A DNA stretch of 64,000 nucleotides from Methylovirgula sp. 4M-Z18 (GTDB taxonomy: Bacteria; Pseudomonadota; Alphaproteobacteria; Rhizobiales; Beijerinckiaceae), in contig NZ_CP149574.1 in the NCBI RefSeq assembly GCF_037890675.1, forward strand, positions 1,984,001 through 2,048,000. Reading direction: 5' to 3'. The translations under genes and the position numbers were made by a program. Below, piece after piece: positions 33,140 to 42,688 of this stretch (position 1 is its first letter; every line of letters starts with the position of its first letter). The notes beneath the pieces are model-generated. The model was not told where the DNA came from, ran no database searches, and worked only from the letters and a program-made list of their open reading frames with translations.

Positions 33140-33645
33140 GAGAACCTCGCGGGTGGCAATGGGATCACGCAAAAGAGCACAATCGCAAGGCACGAATCTG
33201 ACAAAGCCTGAGCCGGGTTATCGGTAACGCCCAAGCTCGCCCAACGGTGCAGCGGAAGATACCTTATAAAAAGCCTCAAATAATCAAAATCCCAACGCAA
33301 ATGTCCGTCAAAATTTGGAGGTCTCCTGGGAGTTCGGTGCTCCCTCCCATCGCACCAATCGTTACTGCGGCTCCATGTGTGAAACACGTGACATTCGCGC
33401 AACAGGTTCGGAACATCTGCCGACTAAGGCTCTGGTAACCATAAAACGCCCAGATTCAGCCATAAACCGGCAGCTAAAGTTCGTATATGAAAAATTGGTA
33501 AGTTGTGGTTCGAGGCGACAAAATATGGACGTGAACACGAAGACAGAGAAGGGGGAGCCAGTCCGCGCATTTGCGGCCCTGCCTTTCTGCGCGCGTCTTG
33601 CCGTCTTGGGGCCATGCCTGCAATTGCAGAGAGCTGGCGAGTGAT
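33140..33645. other. Intergenic, nothing recognised
   Basis: Divergent promoter space between the peptidase and the exoR-like gene; locally AT-rich around 33240-33310 and 33480-33530. No gene or repeat seen. Confidence 0.4.
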
Positions 33646-34509
33646 ATGTTAAGGCGTAGATCAAGTCATGTGATGTCCCTTGCGGTATTGGCCGCGTTGA
33701 GCTGCTGGGCAAGCCTGCCTGCGCATGCTTTGGATGGGACAGAGACTCCGGCTTCCGAACCGCCGGCGTTGCCGAGCGTCTCCTATAAGGACGCGAAAAC
33801 GGCGGAAAAGGCGGGGATCGACAGTCTTCAGAAAGGCGATATGGAATCGTCCGTGCCGGCGCTCAAATATGCGGCGTCGCAGGGCCGGCCTTATTCGCAG
33901 TGGAAACTCGGCAGCATGTACCAGCGCGGCGACGAAGGCGTCGCGCGCGATGACGCACAGGCCTATCATTACTTCCAGACGATCGTGGACAATTATATCA
34001 AGGAGGCCGACAGCGACGACAGCGACGACGCTTCGCAGCTGGACCGCTCGATCGTTTCCAAGGCATTCGTGGGGGTCGGTTATTACAGCCTGAACGGTAT
34101 CCCGGGCAAATTGAAGCCGAATGTGGATCTCGCTTTCGATATGTTCCAGTATGCGGCCACGAATTTCGGTGATCCGGACGCCCAATATAATCTTGCCCGC
34201 ATGTATCTCGATGGTGCGGGCGTCGAGAAGAACGTGCCGCAAGCTGTAAAATGGCTCAATCTGGCCGCCGAGAAGAATCATATTCAGGCGCAGGCGGTTC
34301 TCGGCAACCTTCTGTTCAATGGCGGTGGCGGCGTGCCGAGGCAGCGGGGCCGGGGCCTGATGTGGCTGAGCCTCGCCAACGACAAAGCCGATTGCGCGCG
34401 CGACAAGTGGATCTGTGACGACTACAACCAGATCAACAATTCGGCCCAGGACGTCGATCGTCAGATGGCCAAGACCTTTGCCATCGCGCACGCCAAGGGT
34501 GGCGATTAA
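33646..34509 (+). CDS. ExoR-like periplasmic Sel1-repeat protein
   Basis: 287 residues with signal peptide (LAVLAALSCWASLPAHA). Four to five Sel1 repeats, e.g. AALKYAASQGRPYSQWKLG and AQYNLARMYLDGAGVEKN. Length, layout and the NGIPGKLKPNVD and ALGNLLFNGG-like stretches resemble ExoR of rhizobia, which binds and restrains the ExoS sensor kinase and so controls exopolysaccharide and motility. No exoS/chvI genes are in the window. ATG at 33646 or 33673. Stop overlaps that of the convergent cyclase gene. Confidence 0.7.
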   Translation: MLRRRSSHVMSLAVLAALSCWASLPAHALDGTETPASEPPALPSVSYKDAKTAEKAGIDSLQKGDMESSVPALKYAASQGRPYSQWKLGSMYQRGDEGVARDDAQAYHYFQTIVDNYIKEADSDDSDDASQLDRSIVSKAFVGVGYYSLNGIPGKLKPNVDLAFDMFQYAATNFGDPDAQYNLARMYLDGAGVEKNVPQAVKWLNLAAEKNHIQAQAVLGNLLFNGGGGVPRQRGRGLMWLSLANDKADCARDKWICDDYNQINNSAQDVDRQMAKTFAIAHAKGGD

Positions 34510-36578
34510 GTATTCTGTAGGTCCTCGACAGGCCCACTGAGCGTGAAAATCTGCACGGCCCTGCTTTTGCCTTTTAGGTCGGCTTCGCCCAAGGGCGTGA
34601 AGCGGTAGTGCTTGGCCGCCGCCGCGACGCCTTCCGAAACCAGGATATTGACTCCGAACTGCTTGGTCGCGCTCTCCAGCCGCGCTGCGACATTGACCGG
34701 GTCGCCGATGATCGAAAAGTTCCGGCGGCTTTCCGAGCCGACATTGCCCATCACCACATCGCCCATATTGATGCCGATGCCGATGCGCACCGGAATGTGC
34801 CGGTAGCCGCGCTGCTGCGCCTTTTCGGCTTCCGCGGCATCGATGCGCGGAATGGCGGCGAGCATGGCAAGGGCCGCGCGGCAGGCGACGTCCGCATGTT
34901 CCGGCATAGGCAAGGGCGCGTTCCAATAGGCCATCACGGCGTCGCCGATGAACTTGTCGATCGTGCCGCCGCTTTCGGTGACGATGTCGCTCAAAGGGCC
35001 GTACAATGCGTTGAGAAATTCGATGATTTCGGTCGCGCTCAGGATTTCCGAGCGCGCCGTGAAATCGCGGATGTCGCAAAAAAGTACCGTGACATACCGG
35101 GTTTCGCCGCCGAGCTTAAGCATCGATGGGTCGCTGGCGAGGCGCGCCGCAACCGCCGGCGAGACGTACCGCCCCATCAGCTCGTAAACCGCGCGCCGTG
35201 CCCGCTCCGTCTGCCGATAGCGGGAGACCGAGGTGAACCCCCAGGCGGTGAAGGCGGTTGCCGCGGGAATCAAGGGGTCGAACAGCATATTGCCGCTCGC
35301 AAACGCCCAATAGCTCAGGCCGAACAAAGCGCTGGTGAAGGCAGCCCCGGCCAATGCTGAGGTCAAAGCCCTGAGGTGCTGTGCTAGCAAGCCCATCAGG
35401 GCCGCGCCGAGAAACGAGAGGGTCGCCTCGCCACCGGGGGCGTAATCGGGCCGGAAGAGCTGGGCGCCGGTCAGGATATGTTCGAGCAGCTCGGCGTGAA
35501 TCTCGACCCCGGGCACGGCGGGTTGCAAAGGCGTGGAGCGTACATCCCCGAGGGCAGCGGCGCTGGTGCCGACGAGGATGATCCTGCCCTCGATGTCCTG
35601 CTGGTCGAAATTGCCTTCGAGCACTTTCCAGGCCGGAATGAAGCGGCCGGGCTTCTTGCCGGCGAAGCGGACCCGCACGGCACCGTCCTTCTCGGTCTGG
35701 ATGGTTTCTTGGCCGATACGGATCGCGACGATGCCGGTGTGGGCGCCAAAGCCGGTCTCTCCCGAGGCGTTCGCACTTTTGACTATCAGGCTGGGGCCGG
35801 CCAGGGGGGCGGAGGGATCCTGCGGATCGGCTTCCAATTGGGCGACCCGCAACGCCTCGGCATCGAGCGACGGAACCAACCGGCCCGCCCCGGCGTGCTC
35901 GAAACGGAAAACCAACGGAATACGTCGCACGATCAGATCGCGTTCCGGCGTGTAATTGATCGCGCCAAGTCCCTTGGCTTGGTCGGCCAGTTTCAGAATT
36001 GGCATTTCTGCGCCGCCGTACGGATCCAGCAACGATGTGGGGTCGTCGCCGGCGATCGAAATGCCGGCTTTTGCGGGCAGGTCGGCATCGGATGGGTTGT
36101 TCGTCAAGGCATAGCCAAGGACATCGCGGCCCCGACCGAGGCTTTGCGCAAACGCCTCATCGTTGTCGCCCGACTCAGTTCCGAGGGCATCGGCGAGTTT
36201 TTGCCGTTCCGGCACATTGGGCAGCGATGCGATGATGGTTTGCAGCGAAAGCCGATCGGGTTCGGCGAAGGCGAAGTCATAGACGAGCGCGAGCGGCTTT
36301 TGGTTAGTCAGCCTGTCATTCAGTTTCGCCAGCAGCGTGCGCGGCCAGGGCCATTGGCCATATTTCGCGAGCGATGCGTCGTCGATATCGACGATGCGCA
36401 CCGGCAGATCCGGGCTCCATGGCCGTGGTGACAAAGCCTGATAATGGTCGAAGAGGAAATTCTGCAGATTGGCGACCTGCGGAAGGGGCGTGCGGGCCAG
36501 CAGGGCGCCGAGCAGCCCGGGCACGGCCCACAGCGCAATGCCGGAAAGAGCTTGCCGCCACCGGGCCCCTGCACCCAT
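34506..36578 (-). CDS. CHASE2-domain adenylate cyclase
   Basis: 690 residues. Signal-anchor, then a periplasmic CHASE2 sensor domain (DLPVRIVDIDDASLAKYGQW ... GRIILVGTSAAALGDVRSTPL), three membrane segments (SFLGAALMGLLAQHL, ALAGAAFTSALFGLSYWAF, LIPAATAFTAWGF) and a class III cyclase domain: VTVLFCDIRDFTARSE (metal Asp), IDKFIGDAVMAYW (Lys and Asp), SIIGDPVNVAARLE (base and transition-state residues). It makes cAMP in response to an unknown extracytoplasmic signal. Convergent with the exoR-like gene, overlapping by four bases at the stops. Confidence 0.9.
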   Translation of the reverse strand: MGAGARWRQALSGIALWAVPGLLGALLARTPLPQVANLQNFLFDHYQALSPRPWSPDLPVRIVDIDDASLAKYGQWPWPRTLLAKLNDRLTNQKPLALVYDFAFAEPDRLSLQTIIASLPNVPERQKLADALGTESGDNDEAFAQSLGRGRDVLGYALTNNPSDADLPAKAGISIAGDDPTSLLDPYGGAEMPILKLADQAKGLGAINYTPERDLIVRRIPLVFRFEHAGAGRLVPSLDAEALRVAQLEADPQDPSAPLAGPSLIVKSANASGETGFGAHTGIVAIRIGQETIQTEKDGAVRVRFAGKKPGRFIPAWKVLEGNFDQQDIEGRIILVGTSAAALGDVRSTPLQPAVPGVEIHAELLEHILTGAQLFRPDYAPGGEATLSFLGAALMGLLAQHLRALTSALAGAAFTSALFGLSYWAFASGNMLFDPLIPAATAFTAWGFTSVSRYRQTERARRAVYELMGRYVSPAVAARLASDPSMLKLGGETRYVTVLFCDIRDFTARSEILSATEIIEFLNALYGPLSDIVTESGGTIDKFIGDAVMAYWNAPLPMPEHADVACRAALAMLAAIPRIDAAEAEKAQQRGYRHIPVRIGIGINMGDVVMGNVGSESRRNFSIIGDPVNVAARLESATKQFGVNILVSEGVAAAAKHYRFTPLGEADLKGKSRAVQIFTLSGPVEDLQNT

Positions 36579-36633
36579 CTGTCCGACCTGATTCTGCCGT
36601 TGCGAATGGATGTCAGTTCAGCCCGAAACCGGG

Positions 36634-37413
36634 TCAGATCGCAAGATCTATCCGAACCGGCACGTGATCGGAGGGTTTGTCGCGCCCGCGCTCGCTGCGG
36701 TCGATCACAGCGGTCTGCAGGAGGTCGGCGGCTTGTGGCGACAGCAGCAGATGGTCGATCCGGATACCGTTGTTCTTCGGCCAGGCGCCGGCCTGGAAAT
36801 CCCAGAACGTATATTGTTTTGGCGCGTCGCTGACGGCGCGGAACGCGTCGGTCAGACCGAGATTGACGAGGGTGCGGAACTTGGCCCGGCTCTGCGGCAG
36901 GAACAAAGCATCATTGGCCCAGGCGGCCGGATCATGCACGTCGCGCGGCTCGGGGATGATATTGTAATCGCCGGCCAGAACGAGGGGCTCCTCGAGCATC
37001 AGCAGCCGTTTGGTATGGGCGATCAGCCGGTCCATCCAGGCGAGCTTATAGGGGTATTTTTCGCTCTCCACCGGATTGCCGTTGGGCAGGTAGATGGATG
37101 CGACGCGCACCACGCCTTTCGGCACCGAAATTTCGGCCTCCAGATAGCGCGATTGGGTATCGCTGTCGTCGCCCGGCAGGCCGCGCATCACCTCCATCGG
37201 CATTTTGGAGAGAATCGCCACGCCGTTGAAAGTTTTCTGCCCATGCGTCGTGATGTTGTAGCCAAGCGATTCGATATCGCCGCGCGGAAAGGCCTCGTCG
37301 AGGCATTTTATCTCCTGCAGGCAGAGCACATCTGGCGCTTCGTCCTTGAGATAGCGCAGCACATGTTCGAGGCGCTGGCGGATCGAATTGACGTTCCAGG
37401 TGGCGATGCGCAC
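36634..37413 (-). CDS. xthA: Exodeoxyribonuclease III
   Basis: 259 residues, the usual length. AP endonuclease/3'-5' exonuclease of base-excision repair. Motifs of the exonuclease III family: WNVNSIRQR (Asn), CLQEIKC (metal Glu), LPNGNP, AGDYNIIP (Asp/Asn), and terminal PSDHVPVRI (Asp/His). Starts MRIATWNVNS. No operon partner is obvious. Confidence 0.95.
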   Translation of the reverse strand: MRIATWNVNSIRQRLEHVLRYLKDEAPDVLCLQEIKCLDEAFPRGDIESLGYNITTHGQKTFNGVAILSKMPMEVMRGLPGDDSDTQSRYLEAEISVPKGVVRVASIYLPNGNPVESEKYPYKLAWMDRLIAHTKRLLMLEEPLVLAGDYNIIPEPRDVHDPAAWANDALFLPQSRAKFRTLVNLGLTDAFRAVSDAPKQYTFWDFQAGAWPKNNGIRIDHLLLSPQAADLLQTAVIDRSERGRDKPSDHVPVRIDLAI

Positions 37414-37585
37414 GGGGCAATTATCCTTTCCAGGCGATGCGGCCGGCCAAAACTCGGCGGCCGCGCGCGAAGATCAAAGTCGATAGCTTTCGTTCGTCCT
37501 TCGTACAGCAATCGCGGCGGCCAATGATAGCCCATATCTCCGAAGGCTATGGCGAACCGGGCCGGCCGGCCGCGCTGAACAATGT

Positions 37586-38227
37586 TCACCCGCTCTCCCA
37601 AGGCCGCAAGACGACACCCGCGCCCGCAAGCAGCAGGCCGACCACGGCGAGTGCGAACCAGACATGCCATTGTGCGAAGCCGGCGCCTGCCGCCGCGCCG
37701 ACGATGAGTCCTAGGAGCACGCCGATGCGCCGGGGCATGCGCTGGCCGGCGCCTCCGGCGAGCGGACTATCATGCGCCAGTCCGTGTAGAATCATCGTCG
37801 CGGCCGGCATGGTCATGTCGGCGACGCCGGCGAATCGCGTGCCGGAGGTCTGCAACCCCATGGCGAGACCGAGGGGCGCGACCACGGCGAGCAGATTGGC
37901 CTCGGTTCCGCTGAGAGCTGCCGCGAAGCAGACGAGGAGCGCTGCCGCGCCGAGCAATTGGCCGACCAGCCGCTGCGACGGATGCTTGCGCCGGACCCAG
38001 CGCCCGCCGAGAAGGCCGCCGATCAGAAAAGCGCCGAGCGCGGACAGCGACGTCAGTGTCACGAATTGGCCGCGCACGACACCGACGCCAAGGAGAATGA
38101 CCGTGCCGGTCATATAGCCGGTGAATGTGTGAAAATGCAGGAGGCTGACGGCGTCGAGCATCCCCATCGCGACGGTGACGATGAGGAGGGCGGCGATCCA
38201 GCGCATTTCGGAGCGGATGGCGGTCAT
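37586..38227 (-). CDS. DUF1275 (YoaK-like) membrane protein
   Basis: 213 residues with about six hydrophobic segments. GMLDAVSLLHFHTFTGYMTGT, the GGLLGGRW turn and MGLQTSGTRFAGVADMTMPA-like stretches are typical of DUF1275/YoaK. Function not established; transport is presumed. ATG at 38227. Confidence 0.82.
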   Translation of the reverse strand: MTAIRSEMRWIAALLIVTVAMGMLDAVSLLHFHTFTGYMTGTVILLGVGVVRGQFVTLTSLSALGAFLIGGLLGGRWVRRKHPSQRLVGQLLGAAALLVCFAAALSGTEANLLAVVAPLGLAMGLQTSGTRFAGVADMTMPAATMILHGLAHDSPLAGGAGQRMPRRIGVLLGLIVGAAAGAGFAQWHVWFALAVVGLLLAGAGVVLRPWESG

Positions 38228-38322
38228 CGATCTGCAGGGCGAAGAGAAAAAAGGGCTGGTGCAGTAGGGCTTAAGGAGTGGCGAATAGCAAGTCGCGACG
38301 TGCGTGCGCGGAGGAGGCGGGC

Positions 38323-38672
38323 TCAGCTTGGTGTACAGGAAGATGTGAGCAATCCGGCTCGGCGGAGTCCCTTCGCGATCCGGGCAAGATCCTCCGGTTT
38401 CCTGAAGGGCATGCGGGCGATGCGGTCGTCGAATGTATAGGCCGGGTTGATGGCGAGAAGTTCCGCCCAAACGCCGCGCGCTTCGTCGAGATAACCGAGA
38501 TTCCCGAGGGCCGAAGCGAGATAGGCCCGGCTCATGTCGGTCGCGGGCACAAGAAGAATGCGCTCCCGCAGGATCGCGACCGCCGTTTCATATTCGCCGG
38601 CAACAATATGTGCGACGCCGAGGTGGTGCAGGTAGCCCTGGGTAAAAAGCGGATCGAGCCGCATGGCCCGCG
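38323..38672 (-). pseudogene. 3' remnant of a TPR-containing protein gene
   Basis: Reads RAMRLDPLFTQGYLHHLGVAH ... AYTFDDRIARMPFRKPEDL ARIAKGLRRAGL, which has the look of the C-terminal TPR region of the large cyclase/TPR proteins common in Rhizobiales (typical ending RMPFRKPEDLARIA). The homology-like sequence stops abruptly near 38672, where a different gene tail begins on the other strand. Open frame without the rest of the gene; probably not functional. Confidence 0.6.
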
Positions 38673-38680
38673 TCGATGCG

Positions 38681-38806
38681 CAGCGCATGATGGCCAAGCG
38701 CGCCGGCGCCAAGACCGTCGATCAGGCCGGCAGCCATGCCGTCTATGTTTCGCAACCCGCAGCGGTCGCGAAACTCATCGAAACGGCAGCCTCCGAAGCC
38801 AAATAG
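38681..38806 (+). pseudogene. 3' remnant of an alpha/beta hydrolase gene
   Basis: In-frame sequence QRMMAKRAGAKTVDQAGSHA-VYVSQPAAVAKLIETAA to a TAG at 38804-38806 matches the C-terminus of the hydrolase at 26531 (KGSHLVYISQPDLVAGVIETAA), including the catalytic-His region. Everything upstream of about 38681 is missing, being replaced by the TPR remnant on the opposite strand. Confidence 0.6.
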
Positions 38807-38939
38807 GAAACGCAAAGAAACCTGGGCCGGCGCGCGTTGAAGGGAGCAGGGTGAAAATTCTGCGCCCTTCTTCTCCAAACGATCCCATGGCGATCCGCTG
38901 TCCGGACGTCAACGCGGACGAGGCATTCAACGGCTGCTC

Positions 38940-40049
38940 TCATTCCATATCATTGAGCGAGGTCGCGCCGGACCCCGGCGTAATCAACATCGGCCACTGG
39001 TGCGAGCCGAACGGAACCGCAGGCGGCAGAAACGCCTTCATGCCGCGCCTGTTTGTCTCGGCGATAATCGCGTTGCGCGCATCGCCGCCCATCAGCTCAT
39101 AATCCATCAGGCGATCGTTGCCGAAGAAGATCGCGCCGACCGATCGGTCCGAGACGATGCGCATCACGGATTCGAGCATATCATTTGGGGTCGTGGTGAA
39201 CGACGTCGTCTCGATAAGCAACAAGCGGTCGTTGATCGCCTCGGGTCCGAAATATTGGGCCAAGACGCTAAAGAGAATATTGTTCTGTCTCGTGACATAA
39301 ATCGTATTGCTGGCGGCGTAGGTCTTGTCCCAATCGTCGCCGAGCATCTTCTTCCACTCACCGACAACATCCATCCAATGGGCCACTTGGGTCTGCGCCG
39401 CCCAGCTAATCACTTTCTTCAACTCTGGCGACTGCTTTGCTGCAAAAGCCTGCATGGCGGCCAAGGTGATCACGTCGTTCTTCAGGCATTCGTCCATGAA
39501 CGCGACGTTATTTTGCAGAATGGTGTGCAGCGTCGGCCGCCACTCGGCAGGCATGTCCGCTGCATCGAGCGTATCCAGAGCCGATTGCATGCGGCTTCTA
39601 TAAGCCAGCAACGGCGCGCGCCACGATTTGTTCGAAGGATTCTCCAGATAGGGCAAAACCACTTCGGTGAGTGCCATGGTACTGTGGCCCGATGATTTCA
39701 GGAGCTGATAAACCAATGGCACCGGCGGCGCCTCAAGCGGCGGCTGGCCCGGACGGTACAAGATGAATCGGCCGCCAGCGCCGGAAAACAGAGCCAGTAT
39801 GACCGGGTGTTGGGCGAGCAAATTGCGCTGGAAGATGGTGCTCGAATTCGAATAAAGATCGAACATTGCATTATTCAACGCCAGCACGTTCTGATTGGCC
39901 ACTTCGGCGGGCGTTGTCGTGGTGGTGCCCGCGATCGGCGCCATGTAGGGCGGAAGATCCGCGGCGAGACCGGCCCGTAAAGGCATCATCAGGTCAAGAG
40001 GCAATAGCGCCGCTACGAGCCACACGGTGGCGCGTCGAACCGATCCCAT
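38940..40049 (-). CDS. Exported protein of unknown function, 369 aa
   Basis: Signal peptide (TVWLVAALLPLDLMMPLRAGLAA) followed by a mostly helical mature protein; Trp- and Asn-rich, with no recognised domain. ATG at 40049 with GGGGGAA upstream. No metal-binding or catalytic motif is evident. Probably periplasmic. It stands alone between the gene remnants and glnA. Confidence 0.65.
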   Translation of the reverse strand: MGSVRRATVWLVAALLPLDLMMPLRAGLAADLPPYMAPIAGTTTTTPAEVANQNVLALNNAMFDLYSNSSTIFQRNLLAQHPVILALFSGAGGRFILYRPGQPPLEAPPVPLVYQLLKSSGHSTMALTEVVLPYLENPSNKSWRAPLLAYRSRMQSALDTLDAADMPAEWRPTLHTILQNNVAFMDECLKNDVITLAAMQAFAAKQSPELKKVISWAAQTQVAHWMDVVGEWKKMLGDDWDKTYAASNTIYVTRQNNILFSVLAQYFGPEAINDRLLLIETTSFTTTPNDMLESVMRIVSDRSVGAIFFGNDRLMDYELMGGDARNAIIAETNRRGMKAFLPPAVPFGSHQWPMLITPGSGATSLNDME

Positions 40050-40162
40050 GAACTTCCCCCTTGGTACGCCGTCGATCACGGCCGAAACATTCTCTCCGAT
40101 CCCATTGTCAGCTCTTGTAAGCAGAGTCTGACGCGGCGCGCGAGAGGTCGCCGCACACACGC

Positions 40163-40185
40163 AAAGGGCGGCCGTGTGGCCGCCC
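40163..40185 (-). terminator. glnA terminator
   Basis: GGGCGGCC (40166-40173) and GGCCGCCC (40178-40185) form an 8-bp stem with a GTGT loop; in the glnA direction it is followed by TTT. Lies 25 bases after the glnA stop. Confidence 0.7.
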
Positions 40186-40209
40186 TCTCGATCGTTCGAT
40201 GGCTCGAAA

Positions 40210-41619
40210 TCAGACCGAATAATACATGTCGAACTCGACCGGGTGAGGGGTCATTTCGAAACGCATCACTTCGGTCATTTTCAGCTCGATATAGCTGTCG
40301 ATGAAGTCGTCGTTGAACACGCCGCCGGCCTTCAGGAAGGCGCGGTCCTTGTCGAGGCTGGCGAGCGCTTCGCGCAAGCTGCCGCAGACCGTCGGGATCT
40401 TCTTCAGTTCCTTCGGCGGCAGGTCGTAGAGGTCCTTGTCCATCGCCGAGCCCGGATCGAGCTTGTTCTGGATGCCGTCGAGGCCGGCCATCAGCATCGC
40501 CGCGAAAGCGAGATAGGGGTTCGCCGCCGGATCGGGGAAGCGAACCTCGACGCGCTTGGCCTTCGGGTTCGAGGTGAACGGAATGCGGCAGGAGGCCGAA
40601 CGGTTGCGCGCCGAATAGGCGAGCAGCACCGGCGCTTCATAGCCAGGGACCAGACGCTTGTAGGAATTGGTCGACGGGTTGGTGAAGGCGTTCAGCGCCT
40701 TGGCGTGCTTGATGATGCCGCCGATGTACCACAGGCATTCCTGGCTGAGGTCGGCATATTTGTTGCCGGCGAACAGGGGCTTGCCACCTTTCCAGATCGA
40801 CTGGTGCACGTGCATGCCCGAGCCGTTGTCGCCGAAAACGGGTTTCGGCATGAAGGTTGCCGACTTGCCATAGCTCTGCGCCACCTGGTGGATGCAGTAT
40901 TTATAGACCTGCAGGTGGTCGGCCATGGTGGTGAGCGGGCCGAACTTCAGGCCGAGTTCGTGCTGGGCGGATGCCACTTCGTGGTGGTGCTTTTCGACGA
41001 CCGCGCCCATCTGCGCCATCGCGGCCAGCATTTCGCCGCGCATGTCCTGCGCCGAATCGACCGGCGGAACCGGGAAATAGCCGCCCTTGGTGCGCACGCG
41101 GTGGCCGAGGTTGCCGCCTTCATAGGCGGTGTCGCTGTTGGTCGGCAGTTCGGCATGGTCGAGGATGAAGCCCGTGTTGTAGGGCTCGGAGGCGAAACGC
41201 ACGTCGTCGAACACGAAGAACTCAGCTTCCGGGCCAACGAAGACCGAGTCGCCGATGCCGGTGGACTTCAGATAAGCTTCGGCCTTCTTGGCGATGCCGC
41301 GCGGATCGCGGCCATAGGGCTCGCCGGTCGAGGGCTCGAGAATGTCGCAGGTGATGACCATCGTGGACGCCGCGAAGAACGGATCCATGCAGGCGGAGGT
41401 CGGATCGGGCATCAGCGTCATGTCGGATTCGTTGATCGCCTTCCAGCCGGCGATCGAGGAGCCGTCGAACATCAGGCCGTCGGCAAACGCGTCCTCGTCG
41501 ATGAGGCTCTGATCGAAGGTCACATGCTGCCACTTGCCGCGCGGATCGGTGAAACGCAGATCGACATATTTTACGTCATTATCCTTGATCGCCTTCAGGA
41601 CGTCCTTGGCGGTTTTCAT
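40210..41619 (-). CDS. glnA: Glutamine synthetase, type I
   Basis: 469 residues, standard GSI length. Catalyses ATP-dependent formation of glutamine from glutamate and ammonium. Visible: [16 protein letters not shown], metal ligands in [21 protein letters not shown], the flap region around [15 protein letters not shown] (Glu-adjacent loop), and LYDLPP near residue 397 with the Tyr that is adenylylated. ATG at 41619 rather than 41649. glnB lies 63 bases upstream in the same direction, the usual nitrogen-control pair. Ended by a clear hairpin. Confidence 0.97.
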   Translation of the reverse strand: MKTAKDVLKAIKDNDVKYVDLRFTDPRGKWQHVTFDQSLIDEDAFADGLMFDGSSIAGWKAINESDMTLMPDPTSACMDPFFAASTMVITCDILEPSTGEPYGRDPRGIAKKAEAYLKSTGIGDSVFVGPEAEFFVFDDVRFASEPYNTGFILDHAELPTNSDTAYEGGNLGHRVRTKGGYFPVPPVDSAQDMRGEMLAAMAQMGAVVEKHHHEVASAQHELGLKFGPLTTMADHLQVYKYCIHQVAQSYGKSATFMPKPVFGDNGSGMHVHQSIWKGGKPLFAGNKYADLSQECLWYIGGIIKHAKALNAFTNPSTNSYKRLVPGYEAPVLLAYSARNRSASCRIPFTSNPKAKRVEVRFPDPAANPYLAFAAMLMAGLDGIQNKLDPGSAMDKDLYDLPPKELKKIPTVCGSLREALASLDKDRAFLKAGGVFNDDFIDSYIELKMTEVMRFEMTPHPVEFDMYYSV

Positions 41620-41682
41620 GAGTAGCCTCTTTCGTTGATTGATCGACATGTTGGCCCGAACGGGCTGGGAAAAACGAAGGCT

Positions 41683-42688
<1,006 letters not shown>

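Noticed and set aside
40174-41625. 483-codon open frame on the plus strand
   Set aside because: Shadow of glnA.
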